A stretch of 64,000 nucleotides of DNA, taken from the NCBI RefSeq assembly GCF_019457905.1, contig NZ_JAHZSV010000014.1, forward strand, positions 90,961 to 154,960, given 5' to 3'. The position numbers and the translations under genes were made by a program. The DNA comes from Flagellimonas abyssi. GTDB lineage: Bacteria > Bacteroidota > Bacteroidia > Flavobacteriales > Flavobacteriaceae. The notes beneath the pieces are model-generated. The model saw only the letters and a list, made by a program, of their open reading frames with translations. It made no database searches and was not told the DNA's origin. Below, one piece after another: positions 44,651-53,193 of the stretch. Numbering within the stretch: the stretch's first letter is position 1; every line of letters starts with the position of its first letter.

Positions 44651-44682
44651 GAAAATGCACTTCCTGGCGAAAGTGCATTTTC
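44651..44682. repeat. 12-bp perfect inverted repeat, candidate operator or hairpin
   Basis: GAAAATGCACTT (44651-44662) and AAGTGCATTTTC (44671-44682) are exact inverted copies with an 8-base spacer. It could be the TetR operator, since TetR proteins bind such palindromes, or a hairpin terminator without a gene to end; the strand ends TTTTC only within the stem. Confidence 0.55.
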
Positions 44683-44850
44683 ACAACCTAACCAATAAAT
44701 AAACAAACTTGTTATAGTAATACTACTTCATAGCAATTTTTAACCTATAACACTGTAAATATAATCATTTTGTTTAATCTTTACTAAAATAAAATAAACA
44801 AAATTATGTTAAAATCTTGTAGACCAGTTAAAACCCCAATGAAATGTCAG

Positions 44851-44880
44851 TTTGTCAGATTTTGCACTATGGTATTTTTT
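44851..44880 (+). promoter_or_regulatory. candidate htpG promoter
   Basis: TTTG (44851-44854), 18 bases, then TATTTTTT (44873-44880), seven of eight matches to the -7 consensus, 38 bases before the start codon. Confidence 0.45.
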
Positions 44881-44918
44881 TTGACTGATCAGCTGTAAAA
44901 AGCATAAAAAACAAAACG

Positions 44919-46805
44919 ATGGCTACAGGTAAAATCAATGTTTCAGTAGAAAATATTTTCCCTCTGATCAAAAAGTTTCTATACAGTGATCACGAAATTT
45001 TCTTGAGGGAACTTATTTCCAACGCTACGGATGCAACCCTTAAATTAAAACACTTAACCTCCATAGGAGAAGCTACGATCGAGTACGGCAACCCAATAAT
45101 CGAGGTCAAGGTGGACAAGGACAACAAACGCATCCATATTCTAGACCAGGGTATCGGGATGACCGAGGAGGAAGTAAAAAAGTACATTAACGAGGTGGCT
45201 TTTTCCGGTGCCGAGGAATTTTTGGATAAATACAAGGATGCAGGTAAAGATGCCGGAATCATCGGGCATTTTGGTCTTGGTTTCTACTCAGCGTTCATGG
45301 TAGCGGAGAAAGTAGAGATTATTTCAAAAAGCCACAAAGAAGAACCTGCGGTACATTGGACTTGCGATGGTTCTCCCGAGTTTACCATTGAACCAAGTGA
45401 CAAAACTGAAAGGGGAACGGAAATTATCCTTCACATAGCAGAGGATTCCACCGAGTTTTTGGAAAAGTCAAGAATTCGTGAGCTTTTGGTGAAGTACAAC
45501 AAGTTCATGCCCATTCCAATCAAGTTTGGAACAAAAACGGAAACGCTTCCCAAACCAGAAGATGCCAAAGAAGACGACCCGGCACCAACTAAAGTGGTGG
45601 ATGACATCATCAATAATCCAAATCCAGCATGGACCAAGCAGCCCGCGGACTTGGAAGAATCGGATTATAAGAGCTTTTACAGGGAACTTTATCCTATGCA
45701 GTTCGAAGAACCCTTGTTCCATATCCACTTGAACGTGGATTATCCGTTCAACTTAACGGGTATCTTGTACTTCCCAAAGTTGACAAACGACCTGAGTATT
45801 CAAAAAGACAAAATTCAATTGTACCAGAACCAAGTGTTCGTAACGGACAATGTGGAAGGTATTGTTCCCGAATTCTTGACGATGCTAAAAGGTGTCATCG
45901 ATTCTCCGGATATTCCATTGAACGTTTCAAGGTCATATCTTCAGGCTGATGGTGCAGTAAAGAAAATCTCTTCCTACATCACCCGAAAAGTGGCCGATAA
46001 ATTGAGCTCACTTTTCAAGAACAACCGTAAGGATTTTGAACAAAAGTGGAACGACATCAAAGTGGTCATCGAGTACGGAATGCTCTCCGAAGATAAATTC
46101 TTTGAAAAAGCCGATAAGTTTGCCCTGTACCCAACAATTGATGGCAATTTCTACACTTTTGAAGAGCTAGAGGCCAAAATCAAGGACAATCAGACCGACA
46201 AGGATGATAAGTTGGTGGTGCTTTATGCTTCGGACAAAGAGGCACAACATAGCTACATTGAAGCTGCCAAAAAGAAAGGATACGAAATCCTGTTGTTGGA
46301 TTCACCGATTGTATCACACTTGATGCAAAAGTTGGAAACATCCAAAGAGAACCTGTCTTTTGTTCGAGTAGATGCCGACCATGTGGACAACCTCATCAAA
46401 AAAGAGGATACGGCAATCTCCAAGCTTTCCGAAGAGGAAAAAGAGAAATTGAAGTCCGAAATCGAAGAGGTGACCAAGGAAAAAGGATATACCATTCAGA
46501 TGGAGGCCATGGAAAGCAGCGCTTCTCCATTTATAATCACCGAGCCAGAATTTATGCGCAGAATGAAAGAAATGCAGCGTACAGGTGGTGGTGGCATGTT
46601 CGGGATGGGCAATATGCCCGATATGTACAACCTTATCGTAAATACCAATCACGAACTGGTAGGCGAAATATTGAATACCAAGACCACAAAAAAACGAGAA
46701 AGGTTGATCAATCAATCGTTGGATTTGGCACGATTGTCCAAAGGATTGTTGAAGGGTGAAGAACTCACCAACTTTATTGCCCGAAGCTACGAGATGATCA
46801 AATAA
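44919..46805 (+). CDS. htpG: molecular chaperone HtpG (Hsp90)
   Basis: 628 residues. The GHKL ATPase motifs are LRELISNATDATLKLKHL, ILDQGIGMTEEEV and IGHFGLGFYSAFMVAEKVEI, and the middle domain has LPLNVSRSYLQ-like IPLNVSRSYLQAD. HtpG is an ATP-dependent homodimeric chaperone of the cytoplasm. It has no linked gene; a candidate promoter lies upstream and a clear terminator after it. Confidence 0.97.
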   Translation: MATGKINVSVENIFPLIKKFLYSDHEIFLRELISNATDATLKLKHLTSIGEATIEYGNPIIEVKVDKDNKRIHILDQGIGMTEEEVKKYINEVAFSGAEEFLDKYKDAGKDAGIIGHFGLGFYSAFMVAEKVEIISKSHKEEPAVHWTCDGSPEFTIEPSDKTERGTEIILHIAEDSTEFLEKSRIRELLVKYNKFMPIPIKFGTKTETLPKPEDAKEDDPAPTKVVDDIINNPNPAWTKQPADLEESDYKSFYRELYPMQFEEPLFHIHLNVDYPFNLTGILYFPKLTNDLSIQKDKIQLYQNQVFVTDNVEGIVPEFLTMLKGVIDSPDIPLNVSRSYLQADGAVKKISSYITRKVADKLSSLFKNNRKDFEQKWNDIKVVIEYGMLSEDKFFEKADKFALYPTIDGNFYTFEELEAKIKDNQTDKDDKLVVLYASDKEAQHSYIEAAKKKGYEILLLDSPIVSHLMQKLETSKENLSFVRVDADHVDNLIKKEDTAISKLSEEEKEKLKSEIEEVTKEKGYTIQMEAMESSASPFIITEPEFMRRMKEMQRTGGGGMFGMGNMPDMYNLIVNTNHELVGEILNTKTTKKRERLINQSLDLARLSKGLLKGEELTNFIARSYEMIK

Positions 46806-46831
46806 TCTTAGTTATTCATAATCAACAACGC

Positions 46832-46858
46832 AAAACCGCTCCAAATGAGCGGTTTTTG
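46832..46858 (+). terminator. htpG terminator
   Basis: AAACCGCT (46833-46840), loop CCAAATG, AGCGGTTT (46848-46855), T residues to 46857. It begins 27 bases after the htpG stop. Confidence 0.88.
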
Positions 46859-46899
46859 CATTTTATGCCTATATTGGATGTACAAACCAATCAAAGACC

Positions 46900-48240
46900 G
46901 TGGGCGCGAACAACGATTATAACAGTCCCTCATTCAAAAAACTACTGGACTCCCTTCAACAACAAAGCTGGGAACTTGAGCTTATTATTTCGGGTTTTGC
47001 CATCTTCGGACTGTTCACTGCCTACGAACCTCTTCGCATTGAAACGGTAAATGCTGAGAACCAACAGCAAATTTATCGCTTCGTAGTCTACCTTATCCTT
47101 CAAATTTCGTGTTCCATATTATTGTTCAACCTATTGCTCCACGTAATCCTTCGTGGACTTTGGATTGGGTCTCTTGGGTTGCGGTACGTTTCCGGTGATA
47201 TAGAATTCGAAAAATTGCGCTATTCGGAGCGCTTTACCAAATACCTTCAAAAACGCATCGTCTCTTTTGATCGGTACATTGCCAATCTTGAGAATTACTG
47301 TAGCGTACTCTTTGCCATTTCGTTCTTATTGATTTTCTATGTGCTGGCCATGACCATGATTATATTGTCCATCGTATTGGTGGCCAATTTTATCCTTGAA
47401 AGTGACCATTTGCACGAAGGGTTTGCTACTATTCTCGGCACCATTCTGATAGTTTTCATCATAACGGGCATGATCTTGACCTTTATCGACTTTTTAACGC
47501 AGGGCTGGCTCAAAAAGAAAAAATGGATCTCTAGACTTTACTTCCCCATCTATTGGGTTTTCAGTTTTTTGACGCTTTCATTTCTATACAGACCTTTGGT
47601 CTATAATTTTTTGGACAACCGTTTTGGAAGAAGACTCATTTTACTTTTGGTCCCCATTTACATTGCCATATTAATGATGACCAGTTTGGAGTATCGCAGC
47701 TCCAACTATCTGGATAAGGACCAACAATCTTCGAGCACTTTTGCCAACAAGGAAAACTATGCCGACATGCTTACGGAGGATGGAGATTTCCCTGGGCACA
47801 TGGTTATTCCTTCCAAGGTGATCAACAAACCATTTTTAACAGTGTTCGTGCCCTTTTCCGAGAATTTGGAAAACCGAATTTTCGCATACAACGATTCCTT
47901 GACTCCGGAAATTGACAGACGGGGATTGTCTACCAGTATGAAGGTCACTACCAATTGGAGCGACCAGATTACCAGTGCACGCCAAAAAGACAGTATACGA
48001 AAGATGTACCTAAGAACCTTTAATGAAACCCATGCTTTCCTAATCGATAGTCTGGATGTGGACGAAGATTTTATCTTGACCACGGGAATCCATAATATCC
48101 TTGGATTCGAGACCCATCTTAATATTGCTGATCTCGAAGAAGGGAAACACCTTTTAAGGCTTAGACGAAAAAGAAAGGAAAAAGACACCATTAAGACGGT
48201 TACAGATGTTATCTTACCGTTTTGGTATTTCAAAAACTAA
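46900..48240 (+). CDS. multi-pass membrane protein of unknown function
   Basis: 446 residues. The start is GTG; an in-frame ATG is not available between the preceding in-frame stop and this point, so the exact start is a little uncertain. Hydrophobic helices lie at about 25-42, 60-88, 130-165, 175-200, 215-240 and 245-265; the last 170 residues are soluble and acidic-basic mixed, ending in a strand-rich segment (HLLRLRRKRKEKDTIKTVTDVILPFWYF). I do not know the family. It lies directly before a DoxX-like gene, and both probably share a transcript. Confidence 0.75.
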   Translation: MGANNDYNSPSFKKLLDSLQQQSWELELIISGFAIFGLFTAYEPLRIETVNAENQQQIYRFVVYLILQISCSILLFNLLLHVILRGLWIGSLGLRYVSGDIEFEKLRYSERFTKYLQKRIVSFDRYIANLENYCSVLFAISFLLIFYVLAMTMIILSIVLVANFILESDHLHEGFATILGTILIVFIITGMILTFIDFLTQGWLKKKKWISRLYFPIYWVFSFLTLSFLYRPLVYNFLDNRFGRRLILLLVPIYIAILMMTSLEYRSSNYLDKDQQSSSTFANKENYADMLTEDGDFPGHMVIPSKVINKPFLTVFVPFSENLENRIFAYNDSLTPEIDRRGLSTSMKVTTNWSDQITSARQKDSIRKMYLRTFNETHAFLIDSLDVDEDFILTTGIHNILGFETHLNIADLEEGKHLLRLRRKRKEKDTIKTVTDVILPFWYFKN

Positions 48241-48245
48241 GATTT

Positions 48246-48602
48246 ATGGTCCCATGGCATCTTTACGTAATGGCCGGAATGTATGTGGTTGCAGGTTTAA
48301 TGCATTTTATAAAACCCAAAATGTATATGCGCATTATGCCCATGTACCTGCCCAACCATAAGCTTTTGGTGTATTTGAGCGGTATTGCAGAAATTTTACT
48401 GGGTATAGGTGTCTGCTTCGATGCCACCCGAAAACTGAGCACCTTTGGCATCATTTTAATGTTAGGCGTGTTTTTATCGGTACATTTTTACATGCTTTCT
48501 GGTAAAAAAGCATCCGCTGGAATCCCAAAATGGATATTGGTTCTTCGGATTCCCCTACAATTCTTTTTAATGTATTGGGCGTATTACTATGCCTACATTT
48601 AA
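48246..48602 (+). CDS. DoxX-like small membrane protein
   Basis: 118 residues from the ATG at 48246; the frame is open from 48222, which would overlap the preceding gene by 19 bases. Four membrane helices with the pattern AGLMHFIKPKMYMRIMP, YLSGIAEILLGIGV and FLMYWAYYYAYI match DoxX-like family members. The function of these small proteins is not settled. Its end overlaps the converging anti-sigma-like gene by four bases. Confidence 0.8.
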   Translation: MVPWHLYVMAGMYVVAGLMHFIKPKMYMRIMPMYLPNHKLLVYLSGIAEILLGIGVCFDATRKLSTFGIILMLGVFLSVHFYMLSGKKASAGIPKWILVLRIPLQFFLMYWAYYYAYI

Positions 48603-49009
48603 AAAACTCTTCTATCCATATACCTTTTCAGCCAAGGTACCTGTACAAAAAACATAAGTCCTAAAAACAGGAAAGCATACACGGTAACTTTGGAAAAAGT
48701 GAAACCTTTCACCCATCCCCAATCCCCATGGAACCAAGACTCTATGTTCAAGTTTTTGAACCAACCTTGACCATTATCCACTCCCAAATGTGAACCCAAT
48801 AGAAACACCAAGGCTACAAAAGCAACAAAAGCCAAGGACAAAGTCCTGCCCGAAAGTATGGGTTTGTATTCAAAAACTTGTTGCGGTGCTTCGACCTCTA
48901 GTTTTTGCATCACATTTTTGGTAAAATCAGCAGAAGGGGATTCCAATGGAGCTTCTTCCATTATCCCATCTACAAATGCTTCCAGTTTTTTATCATCCAA
49001 TTGATCCAT
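48599..49009 (-). CDS. putative anti-sigma factor, single-gene partner of the ECF sigma
   Basis: 136 residues. The N-terminal 65 residues are soluble and acidic (QLDDKKLEAFVDGIMEEAPLESPSADFTKNVMQKLE), followed by one helix (about 55-75), a short periplasmic loop with five Trp residues and a second helix (about 110-128). Start overlaps the sigma gene stop by 17 bases, the arrangement of sigma/anti-sigma pairs. No zinc-finger HxxxCxxC is present, so it would have to bind sigma differently from ZAS proteins. The role is inferred from position and layout. Confidence 0.65.
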   Translation of the reverse strand: MDQLDDKKLEAFVDGIMEEAPLESPSADFTKNVMQKLEVEAPQQVFEYKPILSGRTLSLAFVAFVALVFLLGSHLGVDNGQGWFKNLNIESWFHGDWGWVKGFTFSKVTVYAFLFLGLMFFVQVPWLKRYMDRRVF

Positions 49010-49580
49010 TGCTCTGCAATATTTCTTTGTTCAAACTCTTTTCCATAATACTGGCCAATCGCTTTCTGGCCCGGAACAACCTCACCTTTAATGTATTCAC
49101 CGGCAGGCTGGTTGCTTTTTCCATTTCCAGCAGGTTCTTTTCCTCAAGATAAAACAAAGTAAGTATACCTGCATCCTCTTCCGATAATCTGGACAGACAT
49201 TGCTCTATCAATTGGCTTCGCTCTATCGCTACCATTTTATGAAACGCCGTATCCAGGTCAGCGTAATCTATCTTGTCAGCATGCTCCATATCCAAATGGA
49301 TTCGTTGCTTTTTTACTTTTCTTATCTTGTCCAAACAAGTATTATAGGCAATTCTATACACCCAGGTGGACAACTTTGAATCGCCCTTAAACTTAGGCAG
49401 GGATTTGAATATTTTAATGAATACATCTTGCGATACTTCCTCTGCCTCCTCCCGGTTTCCCAACATTCTAACTGAAAGTGTAAAAACCATATCCTTATAG
49501 CTATCCACCAAATCGGAGAACGCGCGGGTATTTCCCCTGCGTATTTCCGAGATCATTTGATTTTCCTTGTTGGTCAGCAT
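48993..49580 (-). CDS. ECF sigma-70 factor
   Basis: 195 residues. Region 2 spans about 12-85 (RAFSDLVDSYKDMVFTLSVRMLGNREEAEEVSQDVFIKIFKSLPKF, STWVYRIAYNTCLDKIRK) and region 4 about 125-180 (LTLFYLEEKNLLEMEKATSLPVNTLKVRLFRARKRL). This is a general ECF factor of the RpoE-like kind, different from the FecR-linked one at the left. It would respond to an envelope signal relayed by the overlapping downstream gene. Confidence 0.93.
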   Translation of the reverse strand: MLTNKENQMISEIRRGNTRAFSDLVDSYKDMVFTLSVRMLGNREEAEEVSQDVFIKIFKSLPKFKGDSKLSTWVYRIAYNTCLDKIRKVKKQRIHLDMEHADKIDYADLDTAFHKMVAIERSQLIEQCLSRLSEEDAGILTLFYLEEKNLLEMEKATSLPVNTLKVRLFRARKRLASIMEKSLNKEILQSNGSIG

Positions 49581-49715
49581 TGTTCATTGGACGCCAGAAG
49601 TACCAGTTAGGTTACACAAAAAATAATTTTTATAAAAATATGTAACCTGATCGGAAAAACCGTCGTCATAGCTTATGAACAAAAAAATTACAAATAATCA
49701 TTAAAACGAATAGTT

Positions 49716-50069
49716 ATGGGATCAGAAGTAATCATTATTCCAATCATTTTTGGTGTTATCCTTGCCATTGCCTACCTCTATTTTTCAACTAGAAACAAGG
49801 AACGATTGGCCTTGATCGAGAAGGGGGGCGACGCCAGCATTTTTGTCAGGGGAAAAAGGGGTGGAGCTACTCCACTTGGGAAAATCATTCTCCTCAACCT
49901 AGCCTTATTGCTTATGGGAATCGGAACGGCCATATTTGTAGCTTCGATATTTGTCCACAGTCTTGGAGTTAAACAAGAGGTTGCTTACCCAGGTACAATT
50001 TTCCTATTAGCGGGTGTTGGACTGATGGTCGGATTTAACATGACCAACAAATTGGACAAAGAAAATTAA
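49716..50069 (+). CDS. DUF6249 family membrane protein
   Basis: 117 residues. One N-terminal helix (about 5-25), a conserved stretch YLYFSTRNKERLALIEKGGDASIF, and two further helices (about 53-77 and 88-108). I recognise the DUF6249 pattern, in Bacteroidota often found next to ECF sigma genes. It is divergent from the ECF sigma gene by 135 bases, so it is a candidate target or accessory of that sigma. Function unknown. Confidence 0.8.
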   Translation: MGSEVIIIPIIFGVILAIAYLYFSTRNKERLALIEKGGDASIFVRGKRGGATPLGKIILLNLALLLMGIGTAIFVASIFVHSLGVKQEVAYPGTIFLLAGVGLMVGFNMTNKLDKEN

Positions 50070-50095
50070 TTCTTTAAGCTGATTTTAATTGAATG

Positions 50096-50121
50096 ACCAC
50101 CGCCACAAGCGGTGGTTTTTT
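50096..50121 (+). terminator. terminator after the DUF6249 gene
   Basis: ACCACCGC (50096-50103), loop CACAA, GCGGTGGT (50109-50116), then T residues. The MOSC gene starts 14 bases further on and so needs its own promoter or read-through. Confidence 0.88.
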
Positions 50122-50134
50122 ATAACTTGTCATT

Positions 50135-50767
50135 ATGAAAGTAATCTCGACCAACCTCGGCAAGCCTACCAAAATTGTTTGGAACGGTAAAGAAACCCTC
50201 ACCGGCATCTACAAATACCCAATTGATGAGCCTCTTTATTTAGATAAGGAGGATGTGAAACACGACTCCGTGGTGGACAGGAAACACCATGGTGGCACGT
50301 ACAAAGCTTGTTATCTGTTCTCCTCAGACAACTATGCTTATTGGAAAGAGAGATACCCACTGTTAAATTGGAACTGGGGCATGTTTGGCGAAAATTTGAC
50401 CCTTTATGGTTTGGACGAGTCCCAATTAAAGATTGGAAGCATTTATAAATTGGGAACAGCGCTGGTACAGATTACGCAACCTAGGGAGCCCTGTTATAAA
50501 TTGGGCATTCGGTTTAACGATCAAAGTATTTTAAAGCAGTTCATAGACCATGGCCGTCCTGGAACCTACGTACGTGTTCTTGAACCCGGAAAAGTTGTAA
50601 TGGGCGATTCCATGGAACTCGTGAAAGAATCGGAAAACCCTTTGACCATTCAAGCATTCTATACGCTACTTTTTGCCAAAACCAAGGACAAGCAAGTCTT
50701 AAAATGGGCTATAGATAATGAAACTCTCCCGCAGGGCAAAAGGAAAAAGCTTGAGAAATGGGCATAA
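50135..50767 (+). CDS. MOSC domain protein (YiiM-like)
   Basis: 210 residues, soluble. The MOSC domain runs from about 10 to 165: HDSVVDRKHHGGTYKACYLF, NWGMFGENLTLYGLD, ITQPREPCYKLGIRF (with the Cys thought to meet the molybdenum or sulfur) and GTYVRVLEPG. YiiM-like proteins reduce N-hydroxylated bases with a molybdenum cofactor, or act in sulfur transfer. No Mo-cofactor gene is near. Confidence 0.92.
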   Translation: MKVISTNLGKPTKIVWNGKETLTGIYKYPIDEPLYLDKEDVKHDSVVDRKHHGGTYKACYLFSSDNYAYWKERYPLLNWNWGMFGENLTLYGLDESQLKIGSIYKLGTALVQITQPREPCYKLGIRFNDQSILKQFIDHGRPGTYVRVLEPGKVVMGDSMELVKESENPLTIQAFYTLLFAKTKDKQVLKWAIDNETLPQGKRKKLEKWA

Positions 50768-50790
50768 AAAAAGGGGGCCTCTCGACCCCC
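50766..50790 (-). terminator. terminator of the small secreted protein gene
   Basis: On the minus strand the GGGGG/CCCCC stem (50786-50790 and 50773-50777) with an 8-base loop is followed by seven T (50772-50766). It overlaps the stop codon of the converging MOSC gene. Confidence 0.75.
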
Positions 50791-50817
50791 AATGCACATA
50801 AAAATTAACTAAACAAA

Positions 50818-51195
50818 CTATCTTACTACCACAGTTTCTTTGTAGGTTCCAAATTTGTCAACTACAACAATGGTATATTCATCTTTGAAGGCTTTTTCGA
50901 AGTTGAATGCTTTTTCAACTACAATGTCACCATCGATAGCTTCGTCAAAAACAAGTCTGTCCTCGCTATCATATACTTTTAAAAGCACCTTTCCCTTGGA
51001 AACGTTCAAAAGGTTCATCATTATTTTCTGACCTTTTTTTACGAATACTGGATCAAGGTTTACTTTTACCAAATTCTTTTCAACTTCGTACTTGGCTACT
51101 ACTTTTTTGCCAAAATCGGTTGTGGTTCCGTTTGCCAACCCGATTGCACTTATCAATAGGGCCGCTGCTACTGTTAGGTTCTTTACTAATTTCAT
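50818..51195 (-). CDS. small secreted beta-sandwich-like protein
   Basis: 125 residues from the ATG at 51195 (MKLVKNLTVAAALLISAIGLANG), which opens a clean Sec signal peptide; the frame extends 25 codons upstream but this would bury the signal. The mature part is strand-rich (VEKNLVKVNLDPVFVKKGQKIMMNLLN, KVLLKVYDSEDRLVFDEAI, YTIVVVDKFGTYKETVVVR), resembling the domains of Por-type secretion tails without being a sorting domain. Function unknown. A divergent AraC regulator begins 214 bases away. Confidence 0.75.
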   Translation of the reverse strand: MKLVKNLTVAAALLISAIGLANGTTTDFGKKVVAKYEVEKNLVKVNLDPVFVKKGQKIMMNLLNVSKGKVLLKVYDSEDRLVFDEAIDGDIVVEKAFNFEKAFKDEYTIVVVDKFGTYKETVVVR

Positions 51196-51408
51196 AACAC
51201 TTCGTTTTTTTAAGATTACAGTACAAATGTAGGGTGCAATAGTGCACAGGAATACCACTCCTTTTTCCACTTTATATGCTATATTAACATGGCTGGTGTT
51301 TTAACATAGTATTAATGATAAAATAGCATAACTTTGAGTTAACATTGTAGATATTTGCATGCTAATTAGTTTTTTAACTTTAGCATACGATAGAAAAAAT
51401 TGCAGTAA

Positions 51409-52281
51409 ATGATTCAAAAACCAGCATTTGAGGCAATAGCCCCCAGTTTTGGGCACTCTTTTACGTTTCAAAAGTTTAATGCCAACAACGAAAACAAGAA
51501 CAATGGTTGGCACTACCACCCAGAATTGGAGTTGGTATATGTGAACGGAGGGTCTGGTAAAAGGCAAATTGGCAGCCACGTATCCTATTATAGGAACGGT
51601 GACCTTATATTAATAGGTTCCAATTTGCCACATTGTGGTTTTACGGATAAACTTACAGGTAACAAGAGTGAGACCTTGGTGCAGATGAAAGCGGATTTTT
51701 TGGGAAGTGATTTTTTCAACATTCCCGAAATGAAGAACATCCAGAAATTGTTCGAAGTGGCCAAAGGTGGAATCGCATTCTCTGGTAAGACCAAAATGAA
51801 GGTCGGGGAAAAAATGGAAATTTTGGAATACCAGACAGATTTTCAACGATTGCTCTCCATCCTTAATATATTGAACATTCTGGCAACTTCCACCGAAATC
51901 AATGTTTTGAACGCCGAAGGATTCTCCATGGAGACCGAGGTTAAGGACAACGACCGTATCAATGTGGTTTTTAATCATGTAAAAACAAACTTCAAGGAAG
52001 ACATTAGCCTAGAGGAAATTGCAGATTTGGTAAGTATGACGGTCCCCTCCTTCTGTAGGTATTTCAAAAAGATCACCAATAAGACGTTTACACAGTTTGT
52101 AAACGAGTATCGTTTGGTACATGCTTCCAAATTACTGGCCGAGCAGCCCATGAGCATTACCCAAGTGTGTTATGATAGTGGTTTCAATAACTTTTCGCAC
52201 TTCAACAAATCGTTTAAAGCCTTTACGGGACAAAACCCATCGGAGTATAGAAACCAGTTAAAAACTGTTTTACAGTCCTAA
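51409..52281 (+). CDS. AraC family transcriptional regulator
   Basis: 290 residues. A cupin-like N-terminal domain (about 10-150, WHYHPELELVYVNGGSGKRQIGSHV, YRNGDLILIGSNLPHCGF) precedes the two helix-turn-helix motifs (about 195-285): SLEEIADLVSMTVPSFCRYFKKIT and SITQVCYDSGFNNFSHFNKSFKAFTGQNPSEYR. Such regulators sense small molecules such as sugars. The nearest candidate target is the divergent secreted protein. Confidence 0.93.
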   Translation: MIQKPAFEAIAPSFGHSFTFQKFNANNENKNNGWHYHPELELVYVNGGSGKRQIGSHVSYYRNGDLILIGSNLPHCGFTDKLTGNKSETLVQMKADFLGSDFFNIPEMKNIQKLFEVAKGGIAFSGKTKMKVGEKMEILEYQTDFQRLLSILNILNILATSTEINVLNAEGFSMETEVKDNDRINVVFNHVKTNFKEDISLEEIADLVSMTVPSFCRYFKKITNKTFTQFVNEYRLVHASKLLAEQPMSITQVCYDSGFNNFSHFNKSFKAFTGQNPSEYRNQLKTVLQS

Positions 52282-52286
52282 TATTG

Positions 52287-53057
52287 TTAATCGAACAGGT
52301 CGTTCAATACCTTGGCCAATCGAATACCTCCTTTTTGCAATTGTTGGAAAAGTAAATCATTGTAGTCGTATGAATAGCGATATCCAAGTTTGTCGCCTAT
52401 TTCTACCGAATCGTATAGTTCCGCACAAATAGCATGGGATTCATCAACCCAATCGTATATGGTGCCTCCTTGAATGGCCTTGCGCTTTTTTTTGTCCACA
52501 TCGCTCAATTCATAGGCCAGTTCGCTATAGGTCATTCCGTAGGACTCAATCAAATTTTTGTCCCATACCCTATGCAAATTGCTTCCTTCACCAAACCATT
52601 GCACTTGAATATCATTCCCTCCTTTATCCTCTACCCTACTGGCATGCATGGGTTGATGGAGGTCACCTATCAAATGGATGAGCATTTTTAAATGGAATAC
52701 CCTGTCCTCTTTGGAATTTTCGTTGTTCTTCACTTTTTGGATACACTCTTCAATGGCCACGACAATATCACCATATTCGCTTTTATCAGAATCGCGGTAA
52801 CTTGTTCCCAAAGGATAGTTCACATAATGCCATGCCGAATATTTTGAATAGCTCCGGTCCGCTTTTATATCATCTGCAAAAGTAGAAACGAATGCAAGGC
52901 TATGCCCCTCCAATAAATCGTTCAAGGCTCGTTTGGCCTTTCCTGTTAAATAATTCTGGGCAATTTGCCCCGTAACGCGGTGTCCCGTTTTTCCCCAAAT
53001 AGTGTTACCAAACACCAAAACAGGAAATAAAAGCAATAGAAATAAGGTTTTTTTCAT
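52287..53057 (-). CDS. S1/P1 family zinc nuclease
   Basis: 256 residues. A signal peptide ends after NTI, which leaves the mature N-terminus at Trp of WGKTGHRVTGQIA, the zinc-binding start of this family. Other zinc-ligand segments are FADDIKADR, WHYVNYPLG and HLIGDLHQPMHASRVEDKGGNDIQV, and the HRVWDKNLIE part. The enzyme degrades single-stranded nucleic acids and releases nucleotides outside the cell, giving phosphate and bases. It sits alone. Confidence 0.95.
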   Translation of the reverse strand: MKKTLFLLLLFPVLVFGNTIWGKTGHRVTGQIAQNYLTGKAKRALNDLLEGHSLAFVSTFADDIKADRSYSKYSAWHYVNYPLGTSYRDSDKSEYGDIVVAIEECIQKVKNNENSKEDRVFHLKMLIHLIGDLHQPMHASRVEDKGGNDIQVQWFGEGSNLHRVWDKNLIESYGMTYSELAYELSDVDKKKRKAIQGGTIYDWVDESHAICAELYDSVEIGDKLGYRYSYDYNDLLFQQLQKGGIRLAKVLNDLFD

Positions 53058-53193
53058 TTTTCAACGTCTCTTATATAAAAGCAGTTTGCCCAACTAAGTT
53101 TCAGAATGTTTTACCAACTAACAATCCATTTCACGATTTTGGGATTTTTTTAACTATAAAGTTACATTTGACATACCAACTAAACTAAAGATC

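Larger units (their letters stand above)
44595..44918. other. 324-base divergent intergenic region
   Basis: Between the TetR gene and htpG. It holds a 12-base perfect inverted repeat (44651-44682), an AT-rich stretch without recognisable frames, and the candidate htpG promoter (44851-44880). Nothing else could be supported. Confidence 0.6.
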
